Below, piece by piece: positions 38,688-46,680 of a stretch of DNA of 64,000 nt. The DNA lies in assembly GCA_030158675.1 (NCBI GenBank), contig JAOASL010000005.1, forward strand, positions 1 to 64,000, in the 5' to 3' direction. Origin of the DNA: Burkholderiaceae bacterium (GTDB taxonomy: Bacteria > Pseudomonadota > Gammaproteobacteria > Burkholderiales > Burkholderiaceae_D). A program made the translations under genes and the position numbers. The notes beneath the pieces are model-generated. The model was not told the origin of the DNA. It saw nothing but the letters and a program-made list of their open reading frames with translations, and did no database searches. The first letter of the stretch is position 1. The number at the start of each line of letters is the position of its first letter.

Positions 38688-40076
38688 ATGACGTTTGAAA
38701 CCCTCGGCCTGCATCCCCAGATCATCAAGGCACTGGTTGATGCCGGCTACACGGAACCGACCACGGTGCAGCAGCAGGCGATTCCTGCAGCGATCGCCGG
38801 CCGCGACCTGCTCGTGTCCTCCCAGACAGGCTCGGGCAAGACCGCAGCTTTCATGCTGCCGGCACTGCACAAATTCGCCAACCTCCCGTTTGACGCGCAG
38901 CCGGCCAAGACGCCGAATCAGCAGGCGCAGGCAACGCGCGCTCGCGGTGAGCGTCCGCGCTTCACGGCAGCGCAGCCGAAGATGCTGGTGCTGACGCCGA
39001 CGCGCGAACTGGCGCTGCAGGTCACGACCGCCACCGACAAATATGGCATCCACATGCGCCGTGTGAAGGCCGTGTCCATCCTCGGCGGCATGCCTTATCC
39101 GAAGCAGATGCAACTGCTGTCGCGCAATCCGGAGATCCTGGTGGCGACGCCGGGCCGTCTGATCGACCACATGGAATCGGGCAAGATCGATTTTTCGAAA
39201 CTCGAGATCCTGGTGCTTGACGAAGCCGACCGCATGCTCGACATGGGCTTCATCGATGACATCGAGCTGATCATCAGCAAGACTCCCGAGACCCGTCAGA
39301 CCATGCTGTTCTCGGCCACGCTCGACGGTATGGTCGGCAACATGGCGCGCCGCATCACCAAGGATCCGCAACTGATCCAGATCAGCGGCTCGGCCAGCCG
39401 CCACGAGAATATTTCGCAGCGCGTGCACTTCGTCGATGACCTGTCGCACAAGAATCGTCTGCTCGACCACCTGCTGCGTGACGTATCGATGGACCAGGCC
39501 GTGGTGTTCACTGCCACCAAGCGCGACGCCGACACCATCGCCGACCGCCTGAACATCGCCGGCTTCGCAGCCGCAGCGCTGCATGGCGACATGAACCAGG
39601 GCGCACGTAACCGCACACTGAACGGCCTGCGCCGTGGTCAGCTGCGCGTGCTGGTCGCCACTGACGTGGCGGCGCGCGGCATCGACGTGCCGGGCATCAC
39701 GCACGTGTTCAACTATGATCTGCCGAAATTCCCGGAAGACTATGTGCACCGCATTGGCCGTACCGGCCGTGCCGGTCGCAACGGCACCGCGGTGTCGCTG
39801 GTCAACCATGCCGAAGGCATGAACGTGAAGCGGATCGAACGCTTCACCAAGCAATCGATTCCGGTGGATGTGATCGAAGGCTTCGAGCCGAAGAAAACGG
39901 CGGCGCCGAGCCGGCCGCGTCCGGGCTGGCGTCCGGGCGAAGGTCGTGGCGCCAAGCCGGCCGGCAGCAAGCCGGGTCAGCGTACGTTCGCCAAGCCGGG
40001 CGCACCGCACAAGGATGGCGGTAGCGGCTTCCGCGGCAACCGTACCGAAGGCCGTCGCGACGGTGGCCGTGGCTGA
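38688..40076 (+). CDS. rhlE: DEAD-box RNA helicase (RhlE-type)
   Basis: A 462-residue ATP-dependent RNA helicase for RNA remodelling in the cytoplasm. The order of motifs is complete: Q motif GYTEPTTVQQQAIP, Walker A SQTGSGKTAAF, PTRELALQV, TPGRLIDHM, VLDEADRMLDMGF (DEAD), LFSATLDGM (SAT), VFTATKRDAD, ARGIDVPGITHV and HRIGRTGRAGR. A basic Gly/Arg/Pro tail from about residue 405 (GRRDGGRG at the end) likely binds RNA. GAAAGAAAC precedes ATG 38688. A strong terminator follows. Confidence 0.94.
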   Translation: MTFETLGLHPQIIKALVDAGYTEPTTVQQQAIPAAIAGRDLLVSSQTGSGKTAAFMLPALHKFANLPFDAQPAKTPNQQAQATRARGERPRFTAAQPKMLVLTPTRELALQVTTATDKYGIHMRRVKAVSILGGMPYPKQMQLLSRNPEILVATPGRLIDHMESGKIDFSKLEILVLDEADRMLDMGFIDDIELIISKTPETRQTMLFSATLDGMVGNMARRITKDPQLIQISGSASRHENISQRVHFVDDLSHKNRLLDHLLRDVSMDQAVVFTATKRDADTIADRLNIAGFAAAALHGDMNQGARNRTLNGLRRGQLRVLVATDVAARGIDVPGITHVFNYDLPKFPEDYVHRIGRTGRAGRNGTAVSLVNHAEGMNVKRIERFTKQSIPVDVIEGFEPKKTAAPSRPRPGWRPGEGRGAKPAGSKPGQRTFAKPGAPHKDGGSGFRGNRTEGRRDGGRG

Positions 40077-40095
40077 TTCTCAGCTGCGCTCTTAA

Positions 40096-40129
40096 GACAA
40101 AGGCTCCTGCGGGAGCCTTTGTCGTTTTT
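40096..40129 (+). terminator. Rho-independent terminator after rhlE
   Basis: GACAAAGGCTCC and GGAGCCTTTGTC pair perfectly over 12 bp around a 4-nt loop, followed by G and five T. It lies 20 bp past the helicase stop. Confidence 0.92.
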
Positions 40130-40177
40130 CAGTATCGGCGATAATTTCATTCGTTCTTCAATTTTCAGGAGCAGCAC

Positions 40178-41236
40178 ATGGGCGCACCCGACACGCAGGC
40201 ACTTCGCCTGACTTCTTTTTCACACGGAGGCGGCTGCGGCTGCAAGATCGCGCCGGGCGTGCTGGCCGCCATCCTGAAGCAGACCCAGGGCTTCGCGATG
40301 CCGCCGCAGCTGCTGGTCGGCATCGAGACCGCCGACGACGCAGCGGTCTATCAGCTGAATGACGAACAGGCGCTGATTGCAACCACCGATTTCTTCATGC
40401 CCATCGTCGACGATCCGTTCGACTTCGGCCGTATAGCGGCAACGAATGCGATCTCGGATGTCTACGCAATGGGTGGCACACCGATCATGGCACTCGCCCT
40501 GGTCGGCATGCCGATCGACAAACTGCCGATCGAGACCATCGGCCAGATTCTCAAGGGCGGCGAGTCGGTCTGCGCGGCGGCGGGCATTCCGATCGCCGGA
40601 GGCCACACGATCGATTCGGTCGAACCGATTTACGGACTGGTCGTGATGGGCCTGGTCCACCCGAAAAAGCTCAAACGCAATGCGGACGCCCGAGCCGGCG
40701 ACAAACTCATCCTCGGCAAGCCGCTCGGCGTCGGCATCCTGTCGGCTGCGCTGAAAAAAGGCGCGCTCGATGCAAGCGGCTATGACGCGATGATCTCCAG
40801 CACGACGAAGCTGAATACGCCAGGCAAGGATCTGGCCGACATCGCCGGCGTGCATGCGCTGACCGATGTGACCGGATTCGGCCTGCTCGGCCACGCGCGC
40901 GAGATGGCGCTTGGCGCAAAGCTCGCCGCGCATATTGACCTCAAGCAGGTGCCCTTCCTGCACGGCGTCGAGACATTGGCAGCGCAGGGCTACATCACCG
41001 GCGCATCCGGCCGCAACTGGGCCGGTTATGGTCAGGACGTACGTCTTGCCGACGGCGTCTCGCCGCTGCAGCAGGCGCTGTTGTGCGACCCGCAGACCTC
41101 GGGCGGGCTGCTGGTGGCTTGTGCGCCGGAGTCGGTCGACCAGGTGCTCGACGTCTTCCGCCAGCACGGATTCGCCCACGCAGCAGTGGTCGGCGAGATG
41201 ACTGAAGGCCAACCGGGCATCCAGGTCACGGCCTGA
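40178..41236 (+). CDS. selD: Selenide, water dikinase
   Basis: Makes selenophosphate from selenide and ATP, 352 residues. HGGGCGCKIAPGVL has the catalytic Cys and Lys; the Sec/Cys position is Cys here. ATTDFFMPIVDDPFDFGRIA is the ATP/metal block, and VTGFGLLGHAREMALGAKL the central signature. CAGGAG lies 7 nt before ATG 40178. There is no selA, selB or mnmH in the window, so whether selenium goes to selenocysteine or selenouridine cannot be said. It stands alone between two terminator-like hairpins. Confidence 0.96.
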   Translation: MGAPDTQALRLTSFSHGGGCGCKIAPGVLAAILKQTQGFAMPPQLLVGIETADDAAVYQLNDEQALIATTDFFMPIVDDPFDFGRIAATNAISDVYAMGGTPIMALALVGMPIDKLPIETIGQILKGGESVCAAAGIPIAGGHTIDSVEPIYGLVVMGLVHPKKLKRNADARAGDKLILGKPLGVGILSAALKKGALDASGYDAMISSTTKLNTPGKDLADIAGVHALTDVTGFGLLGHAREMALGAKLAAHIDLKQVPFLHGVETLAAQGYITGASGRNWAGYGQDVRLADGVSPLQQALLCDPQTSGGLLVACAPESVDQVLDVFRQHGFAHAAVVGEMTEGQPGIQVTA

Positions 41237-41245
41237 GACTGCCCA

Positions 41246-41275
41246 CGGAACCGGCAGCGACACCTGCCGGTTCCG
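41246..41275. terminator. Perfect 12-bp hairpin after selD
   Basis: CGGAACCGGCAG and CTGCCGGTTCCG pair perfectly around a 6-nt loop, 9 bp past the selD stop. No T run follows, but its place suggests termination or 3'-end protection. Confidence 0.65.
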
Positions 41276-41349
41276 TCATCACCTGCGGGCTAGCGCCATC
41301 GCGCTGCACACCCGGCAGCGAATCCCATCGGTTGCTACACTGGTGCACC

Positions 41350-42078
41350 ATGAATGCTCTGCTTACCGGACTCGCACCTTCCCCCGTTTCATCGTCACCC
41401 TCGCCATTCGCGCTGGAATGCCGGCAGCTGCGCAAGGACTACGGCACACGGACCCTCCTTGGCAGCATTGATCTGCAACTGAAAGCCGGCGAGCACATCG
41501 CCATCATGGGCGAGTCCGGCGTCGGCAAGTCGACCTTGCTGAACCTGATCGCCGGGCTCGACGCGCCCGATGGTGGCGAGCTGCTGATCGACGGCCAGCC
41601 GGTGAATGCGCTTGATGATGACAGCGCGACCCGATTGCGCCGGCAAAAACTCGGCTTCATCTTTCAGGCATTTCACTTACTGCCTCATCTGAACCTGCAG
41701 CAGAATGTCGCACTGCCGCTGCTGCTGAACGGTCTGCCACAGGATCGGGCCGCGCACATGCTCGCGGCTGTCGGTCTGGCCGACCGGCTAGATGATTTTC
41801 CGCGCCACCTGTCCGGTGGCGAGATGCAGCGAGTGGCCATAGCGCGAGCGCTGGTACACCGTCCACGACTGCTACTGGCGGACGAGCCGACCGGCAACCT
41901 CGATCCCGACACCGCTGCCGAAGTATTGCAATTGCTGAAGGATGAGATTCGCGCCAATGCGGCATCGGCCATCATCGTCACCCATTCGCCGATGGCTGCC
42001 GCTGGCGCCGACCGCGTGCTGCTGCTGATGCGAAACGGCCTGCGCGAACTGACGCCTGGGGAAGTACGCGCGCGATGA
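41350..42078 (+). CDS. ABC transporter ATPase, LolD/MacB type
   Basis: A 242-residue ATPase. Walker A is GESGVGKSTLLNLIAG near residue 53, the signature HLSGGEMQRVAIARAL, and Walker B LLLADEPTGNLD with the MacB/LolD-type TGNLD; the H-loop is IIVTHS. It pairs with the FtsX-type permease that overlaps it by 4 nt, and with the CrtC/AttH-type protein 3.5 kb downstream. This set is known as a lipid-linked extrusion system of unknown substrate. ATG 41350 lies only 9 bp after a TACACT -10-like box, so the mRNA may be leaderless. Confidence 0.9.
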   Translation: MNALLTGLAPSPVSSSPSPFALECRQLRKDYGTRTLLGSIDLQLKAGEHIAIMGESGVGKSTLLNLIAGLDAPDGGELLIDGQPVNALDDDSATRLRRQKLGFIFQAFHLLPHLNLQQNVALPLLLNGLPQDRAAHMLAAVGLADRLDDFPRHLSGGEMQRVAIARALVHRPRLLLADEPTGNLDPDTAAEVLQLLKDEIRANAASAIIVTHSPMAAAGADRVLLLMRNGLRELTPGEVRAR

Positions 42079-44573
42079 GCCTGCTGCGCTGGCTACTGAT
42101 CGGCGAATGGCGCGCGCATCCGGTGCGGGCGCTGGTGGCACTGATGGCGATTGCGGTCGGTGTCGCGCTCGGCTTCGGCATTCACCTGATCAACACAGCT
42201 GCGTTCAATGAATTTTCCGCCGCCGCACGCAGTCTGTCGGGCAGCGCCGACCTGCAGTTGCGCGCGAAGGCTGGCAGCTTCGACGAGGCACTGTATGCAC
42301 AAATCGCCAGCCTGCCCGATGTCGCCACAGCATCACCGGTGCTGGAACTCGACCTGGCCGTGCCCGGCCAGCGCAGCGCGCTGAAGCTGCTCGGCATCGA
42401 CGGCTTTCGCGCTGCCGATATCACACCGGATCTGCTCGGCGTACCGTCAGCCGACCGGCCCTTCGATTCGGTGCAGGCTGATACCGTGTTCCTGTCGCCG
42501 GCAGCAATGGACTGGCTGCAACTGAAGACCGGTGACACGCTGATGCTGTTATCCGGAACGCGCGAGGTCCGTTTGCGCATCGCCGGCACGCTGATGCGCT
42601 CGCGTGCAGGGCAGCGACTGGCAGTCATGGATATCGGCAGCGCACAATGGCAATTCGCCCACGTCGGCCAGTTATCGCGGATTGACCTGCGGCTGGCGAC
42701 CGGCGCCAGTCTGGCGGCCGTGCGCGAACAACTGGAAAGCCGTTTCGGCCACACGCTCGCCCTGTCCGAGGCGGACGATCAGGACCGCCGTACGGCGACG
42801 CTATCGCGCGCCTACCGGGTCAACCTGAACGTACTCGCGCTGGTGGCGCTGTTTACCGGCGCTTTCCTGGTGTTCTCCACGCAGGCGCTGTCGGTGTTGC
42901 GCCGCCGTCCACAATTCGCGCTGCTGCGCACGCTCGGCATCACGCGCACGCAACTGCTCGCCCAGGTGCTGGCTGAAGGCACGCTGCTGGGCGCGCTCGG
43001 CGCGGCGCTCGGCATCGCCAGCGGCCATGCACTGGCCAGCTTTGCGCTGTCGCTGTTTGGCGGCGATCTCGGCGGCGGCTATTTCCCCGGCATCCGTCCG
43101 GCGGTCAATTTCAGCCCGATCGCTGCAGTCGCGTTCTTCATTGCCGGCACCGGCGTGGCGATGCTCGGCAGTCTGGCACCCGCGTGGGAAGCGGCGCGCG
43201 CGAAACCGGCGGCGGCACTGAAAGCCGGCGGCGAAGACCTCGCGCTTGCGCCGCTGGCCGCACCCTGGCCGGCATTGGCTGCCATCGCCACGGGTGCCGT
43301 GTTGACGCAATTGCCCGCAATCGACGGCCTGCCCGTATTCGGTTATCTGGCGATCGTTCTGCTGCTGATCGGCAGCATTGCGCTGATGCCGCGCGCTGCC
43401 GGCGTCGTGTTTGCCTGGCTGGCGGCGCGCTGGCGTGGTGTGGCCAGCGGGCTGGCGCTGCAGCGTCTGGCGAATGCGCCGAATCAGGCAGCAATCGCAC
43501 TCGGTGGCGTGCTTGCAAGCTTTTCTCTGATGGTCGCGATGGCCATCATGGTGTCGAGTTTTCGTGTGTCGGTCGACGACTGGTTACAGCAGCTGCTGGC
43601 CGCCGATCTGTATGTGCGTGTCGCCAATGGCAATGAAACCGGACGCATCGCGCCGGACCAACAAGCTGCGATTGCGTCTTTGCCTGCGGTGGCGCGCGCG
43701 GAATCGACGCGCTGGCTGCAACTCGCGCTCGACCCGTCCAAACCCACGGTGGCGCTAATTGCCCGCTCGGCCAATTCAGGCGACATTACGCGTGTGCTGC
43801 CGATGGTTGGCGACACACGGACGGAGGCGGCCAGGCCGATATGGATTTCGGAAGCAATGGTCGACCTGTACGGCTGGCGCCCGGGCATGCAGATCAGCCT
43901 GCCGCTGGCCGGCGGCATGCACCGTTTTACCGTCGCCGGTATCTGGCGTGACTATGCGCGACAGAGTGGCGCGATCCAGATGCGGCTGTCGGACTACCGC
44001 CAACTCAGCGGCGACCGCGATGTCAACGACCTGTCGCTTTGGCTGACGCCTGACAGCAGCGCTGATGCCTTGCGTGCACAACTGCGGCAGCTGCCGTTTG
44101 CCGGCGCGCTCGAGTTTGCCGAACCGGGTGAAATACGCGCGATCAGCCTCGCGATCTTCGATCGCAGTTTCATGATTACCTACCTGCTTGAAGGCGTGGC
44201 GATCCTGATCGGACTGTTCGGAGTGGCTGCGACTTTCTCCGCGCAGGTACTGGCGCGCGTGAAGGAATTCGGCATGCTGCGCCATGTCGGCATCACGCGC
44301 CGCCAGATCCTCGCACTATTGCTCGCCGAAGGCGCGCTGCTGGCAAGTCTGGCAATCGTCGCCGGCTTCGTGCTCGGCTGGTGCATCAGCCTGATCCTGG
44401 TGTTCGTCGTGAACCCGCAATCCTTTCACTGGACGATGCAGATGCATATGCCCTGGCGCCTGCTCGGGCTGGTCGCGATGGTGTTGCTGGTGTCGGCGTC
44501 GCTGACTGCGCTGGTCGCGGGCAGACTGGCGGTTTCCGGGAGCGCGGTCAGGGCCGTGCGGGAAGATTGGTAG
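42075..44573 (+). CDS. FtsX-family ABC transporter permease
   Basis: An 832-residue membrane protein with an N-terminal helix, a large periplasmic MacB_PCD-like domain (about 50-245), and a first FtsX domain (helices near 250-385, LALVALFTGAFLVFSTQALS). A middle pair of helices (about 400-440), a second periplasmic part, and a C-terminal FtsX domain (LLEGVAILIGLFGVAATFSA; SLAIVAGFVLGWCISLILVF) follow. It thus looks like two FtsX units in one chain, as in LolE-like duplicated permeases. It probably works with the upstream ATPase to move lipids or lipoproteins outward. ATGA overlap with the ATPase. Confidence 0.88.
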   Translation: MSLLRWLLIGEWRAHPVRALVALMAIAVGVALGFGIHLINTAAFNEFSAAARSLSGSADLQLRAKAGSFDEALYAQIASLPDVATASPVLELDLAVPGQRSALKLLGIDGFRAADITPDLLGVPSADRPFDSVQADTVFLSPAAMDWLQLKTGDTLMLLSGTREVRLRIAGTLMRSRAGQRLAVMDIGSAQWQFAHVGQLSRIDLRLATGASLAAVREQLESRFGHTLALSEADDQDRRTATLSRAYRVNLNVLALVALFTGAFLVFSTQALSVLRRRPQFALLRTLGITRTQLLAQVLAEGTLLGALGAALGIASGHALASFALSLFGGDLGGGYFPGIRPAVNFSPIAAVAFFIAGTGVAMLGSLAPAWEAARAKPAAALKAGGEDLALAPLAAPWPALAAIATGAVLTQLPAIDGLPVFGYLAIVLLLIGSIALMPRAAGVVFAWLAARWRGVASGLALQRLANAPNQAAIALGGVLASFSLMVAMAIMVSSFRVSVDDWLQQLLAADLYVRVANGNETGRIAPDQQAAIASLPAVARAESTRWLQLALDPSKPTVALIARSANSGDITRVLPMVGDTRTEAARPIWISEAMVDLYGWRPGMQISLPLAGGMHRFTVAGIWRDYARQSGAIQMRLSDYRQLSGDRDVNDLSLWLTPDSSADALRAQLRQLPFAGALEFAEPGEIRAISLAIFDRSFMITYLLEGVAILIGLFGVAATFSAQVLARVKEFGMLRHVGITRRQILALLLAEGALLASLAIVAGFVLGWCISLILVFVVNPQSFHWTMQMHMPWRLLGLVAMVLLVSASLTALVAGRLAVSGSAVRAVREDW

Positions 44574-44624
44574 CGGCCTTGCTTTGCGTATCTTCTTCCT
44601 TTGCAGCTACTGGCAGATGGAGCG

Positions 44625-45275
44625 TCAGGCAATGCAAGAATTATTCTTCAGTTCCAGGTCCAGCTCGACATGAAGCACATGCTTGGGATGAGAGAATGTG
44701 GCGCACATCTCGTCACGCGCTGTCTTGCTGGCAAAAAATGCATGCGAACTCGCAATGATGATCAGCAGATCCCGGGAAGGAACGTATTCGACGTTGGCAA
44801 AGTTAAACGCGTTGGTTCAGGCGCCTGTAGCGGATGCGATTCTGCTTGCAGTGCGCCTCGATGACCCTTCGCATGCGCTCATGACTGTTGACAGCACTAA
44901 ACCCGCAGCCGAGAACAACGCCATTCGCTTCAATCGCCAAATTGCGAAAGAACGGATACGAGCCTTTGTTTTCGAAGACACCATCAATGACATGAACCTT
45001 GCCCGCCACCTTTTCGAGGTGGCGCCGAAAAAGGGCTGCTTCGAATCCTGCTGCGGGTTCATTGAAATTAATCATGATGATCCCGCCTTGTCCGGGTTCA
45101 TCCGCAGCGACGCACGGTATGGAATCGGAAGCCTGCAAGCGAACGCTCTCGATCAGGCTGCCGATTGTCTCGTCGATCAAAGCGCCGCTGCGAGATTTCA
45201 AGCACGTGTACCATTCAGTCCAAGAGCGTGCGGGTACCGGGCGCATAACCAGTTCAGGGATTGAGCTTGGTTCAT
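44625..45275 (-). pseudogene. Frameshifted gene of unknown function
   Basis: Two consecutive minus-strand frames look coding but are out of phase. One gives MINFNEPAAGFEAALFRRHL and HVIDGVFENKGSYPFFRNL and stops at TAA 44805-44803. The next frame, entered by a +1 shift between 44803 and about 44816, continues with FANVEYVPSRDLLIIIASSH and stops at TGA 44625. Neither start codon nor ribosome site exists for the second part alone. The N-terminus is also unclear: ATG 45275 has AGGAA upstream but stops after 25 codons; ATG 45246 is in the main frame. Third positions are less GC-rich than in neighbours. I do not recognise the family. Confidence 0.42.
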
Positions 45276-45371
45276 TTATGCCATTTCCTGTACCGGTTTT
45301 TCCGTAGTCTCTTGGATCGCAGCCCCCCTCGCCAGGAATTCTGCACGCACCTGAGCGTCCGGATTGCTCAT
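45276..45371 (-). CDS. Possible small ORF (31 aa) in inserted region
   Basis: ATG 45371 to TAA 45276 encodes a short polar peptide starting MSNPDAQVRAEFLARG. The stop is followed directly by ATG 45275 of the frameshifted gene (TAAATG), and its start overlaps the stop of another short frame (ATGA). Such junctions suggest translational coupling, but chance is possible at this size. Function unknown. Confidence 0.22.
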   Translation of the reverse strand: MSNPDAQVRAEFLARGAAIQETTEKPVQEMA

Positions 45372-45466
45372 CTTCGGCCGCCTCGAAGGCCTTGGCTGAC
45401 CGATACGATCTCCGAAACGATCGGGACGGTGATACCCGCCGGGAACCATGCCGGCACAAGTACCAT
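45368..45466 (-). CDS. Possible small ORF (32 aa) in inserted region
   Basis: ATG 45466 to TGA 45368 encodes MVLVPAWFPAGITVPIVSEI plus 12 residues, a hydrophobic peptide with a basic end. It overlaps the following small frame by 4 nt. No clear ribosome site precedes it. Confidence 0.2.
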   Translation of the reverse strand: MVLVPAWFPAGITVPIVSEIVSVSQGLRGGRR

Positions 45467-45594
45467 GCGGCTGTACGCCGCTGCCGCAGGGAGAGACAAG
45501 CCGCTGCTGGCATATAGTTTGAAGAACAATTAAACATAAGCGCTCCCATCATTCGACCGGAGTTTGGGCGCGGCTTTTTTCGTCGGGGTTCCTC

Positions 45595-46680
45595 TTGAAT
45601 GTGAAATACCTGCTTTTGTGTGTCATCACGATCTTGTCAGGGCTGCGAGCGGCCGACAGCTGCGCCAATCCGCCAGCTTTTACTGCCGTCGAGCCCAATC
45701 AAGCTCTCGTTTTCCCGCGCGACTTCGGCGCGCACCCGGGCTTTCGTACCGAATGGTGGTACGCGACCGGCTGGCTGCAGACACCGGATGGCAAGCTGCT
45801 CGGCTTCCAGGTCACCTTCTTCCGCTCAGCGACCGGACATGATCCGGCCAACCCAAGCCGCTTTGCACCGACCCAGCTGATCGTTGCGCATGCGGCACTG
45901 TCGGATCCTGCCATCGGCCGGCTGCAGCATGACCAGAAAATTGCGCGTGCCGGCTTCGGGCTCGCCGGTGCGGCCGAAGGCGACACGGATCTGAAACTCG
46001 GTCGCTGGGAAATGCGGCGCGATGCGCAAGGCATCTACCGCGTCAGTCTGCCGGCACGCGACTTCAGCATCGAACTGACGATGACACCGACACAGCCGCT
46101 GCTACTGCAGGGCGAGCGTGGCTACTCGCGCAAAGGCCCCGGGCCAGAGCAGGCCAGTCATTACTACAGCGAGCCGCAGCTGAGCGTCGCCGGTACGGTC
46201 GTTCGCCGCGGCAAGGTGCAGGCGGTCAGCGGCAGCGCCTGGCTGGACCATGAATGGTCGAGTACGGTGCTGGATAAGCGCGCGGTCGGCTGGGACTGGA
46301 CAGGCGTGAATCTCGATGACGGCGGCGCGCTGATGGCCTTTCGTATCCGGCGCGCCGACGGCAGCACCCTATGGCAGCATGCGATGCTGCGCGACCGTCA
46401 CGGACGGCAGCGGCTATTTAGTGGCGACGACCTCAGCTTCACGCCCGTGCGGCGCTGGACATCACCGCGCACGCACGCCAGCTATCCGGTCCAACTCGAA
46501 CTCCGGGTCGGCACTGAGCGCTGGCGACTGACTCCACTGCAAGACGACCAGGAACTCGATTCGAGCCGGTCCGCCGGCGCGGTCTACTGGGAAGGCGCAG
46601 TCACACTGGAACGCGACGGCCACCGCGCCGGTCGCGGCTATCTTGAACTGACTGGCTATGTAAAACCGCTGAAACTATGA
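45595..46680 (+). CDS. CrtC/AttH-type lipocalin-like secreted hydrolase
   Basis: A 361-residue protein related to carotenoid 1,2-hydratase/AttH. FPRDFGAHPGFRTEWWYATG near residue 40 is the family start block; LGFQVTFFRSATG, GSAWLDHEWSSTVL and VGWDWTGVNLDDG are later signature strands. A short signal-like segment (YLLLCVITILSGLRA) precedes it. No ATG is available: TTG 45595 or GTG 45601 must be used. Known homologues follow an ABC ATPase and FtsX permease directly; here a 1-kb lower-GC segment intervenes. It overlaps the next ABC gene by 4 nt. Confidence 0.87.
   Translation: MNVKYLLLCVITILSGLRAADSCANPPAFTAVEPNQALVFPRDFGAHPGFRTEWWYATGWLQTPDGKLLGFQVTFFRSATGHDPANPSRFAPTQLIVAHAALSDPAIGRLQHDQKIARAGFGLAGAAEGDTDLKLGRWEMRRDAQGIYRVSLPARDFSIELTMTPTQPLLLQGERGYSRKGPGPEQASHYYSEPQLSVAGTVVRRGKVQAVSGSAWLDHEWSSTVLDKRAVGWDWTGVNLDDGGALMAFRIRRADGSTLWQHAMLRDRHGRQRLFSGDDLSFTPVRRWTSPRTHASYPVQLELRVGTERWRLTPLQDDQELDSSRSAGAVYWEGAVTLERDGHRAGRGYLELTGYVKPLKL

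Noticed and set aside
38511..40010. A 499-codon minus-strand frame opposite the DEAD-box helicase
   Set aside because: The helicase has every expected motif; the reverse frame has none and an abnormal composition.
44803..44816. Programmed +1 frameshift like that of prfB
   Set aside because: The site GTT-TAA-C resembles CTT-TGA-C only superficially: slippage from GTT to TTT breaks first-position pairing and no Shine-Dalgarno-like stimulator lies upstream.
44698..45264. A 188-codon plus-strand frame opposite the frameshifted gene
   Set aside because: The minus-strand reading has more natural composition and extends past this frame; no ribosome site precedes the plus-strand ATG. Not excluded completely.
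45541..45585. Terminator before the AttH-type gene (GCGC..CCCA / TGGGCGC then T6)
   Set aside because: The stem needs a two-base bulge and a long loop; too weak to call.
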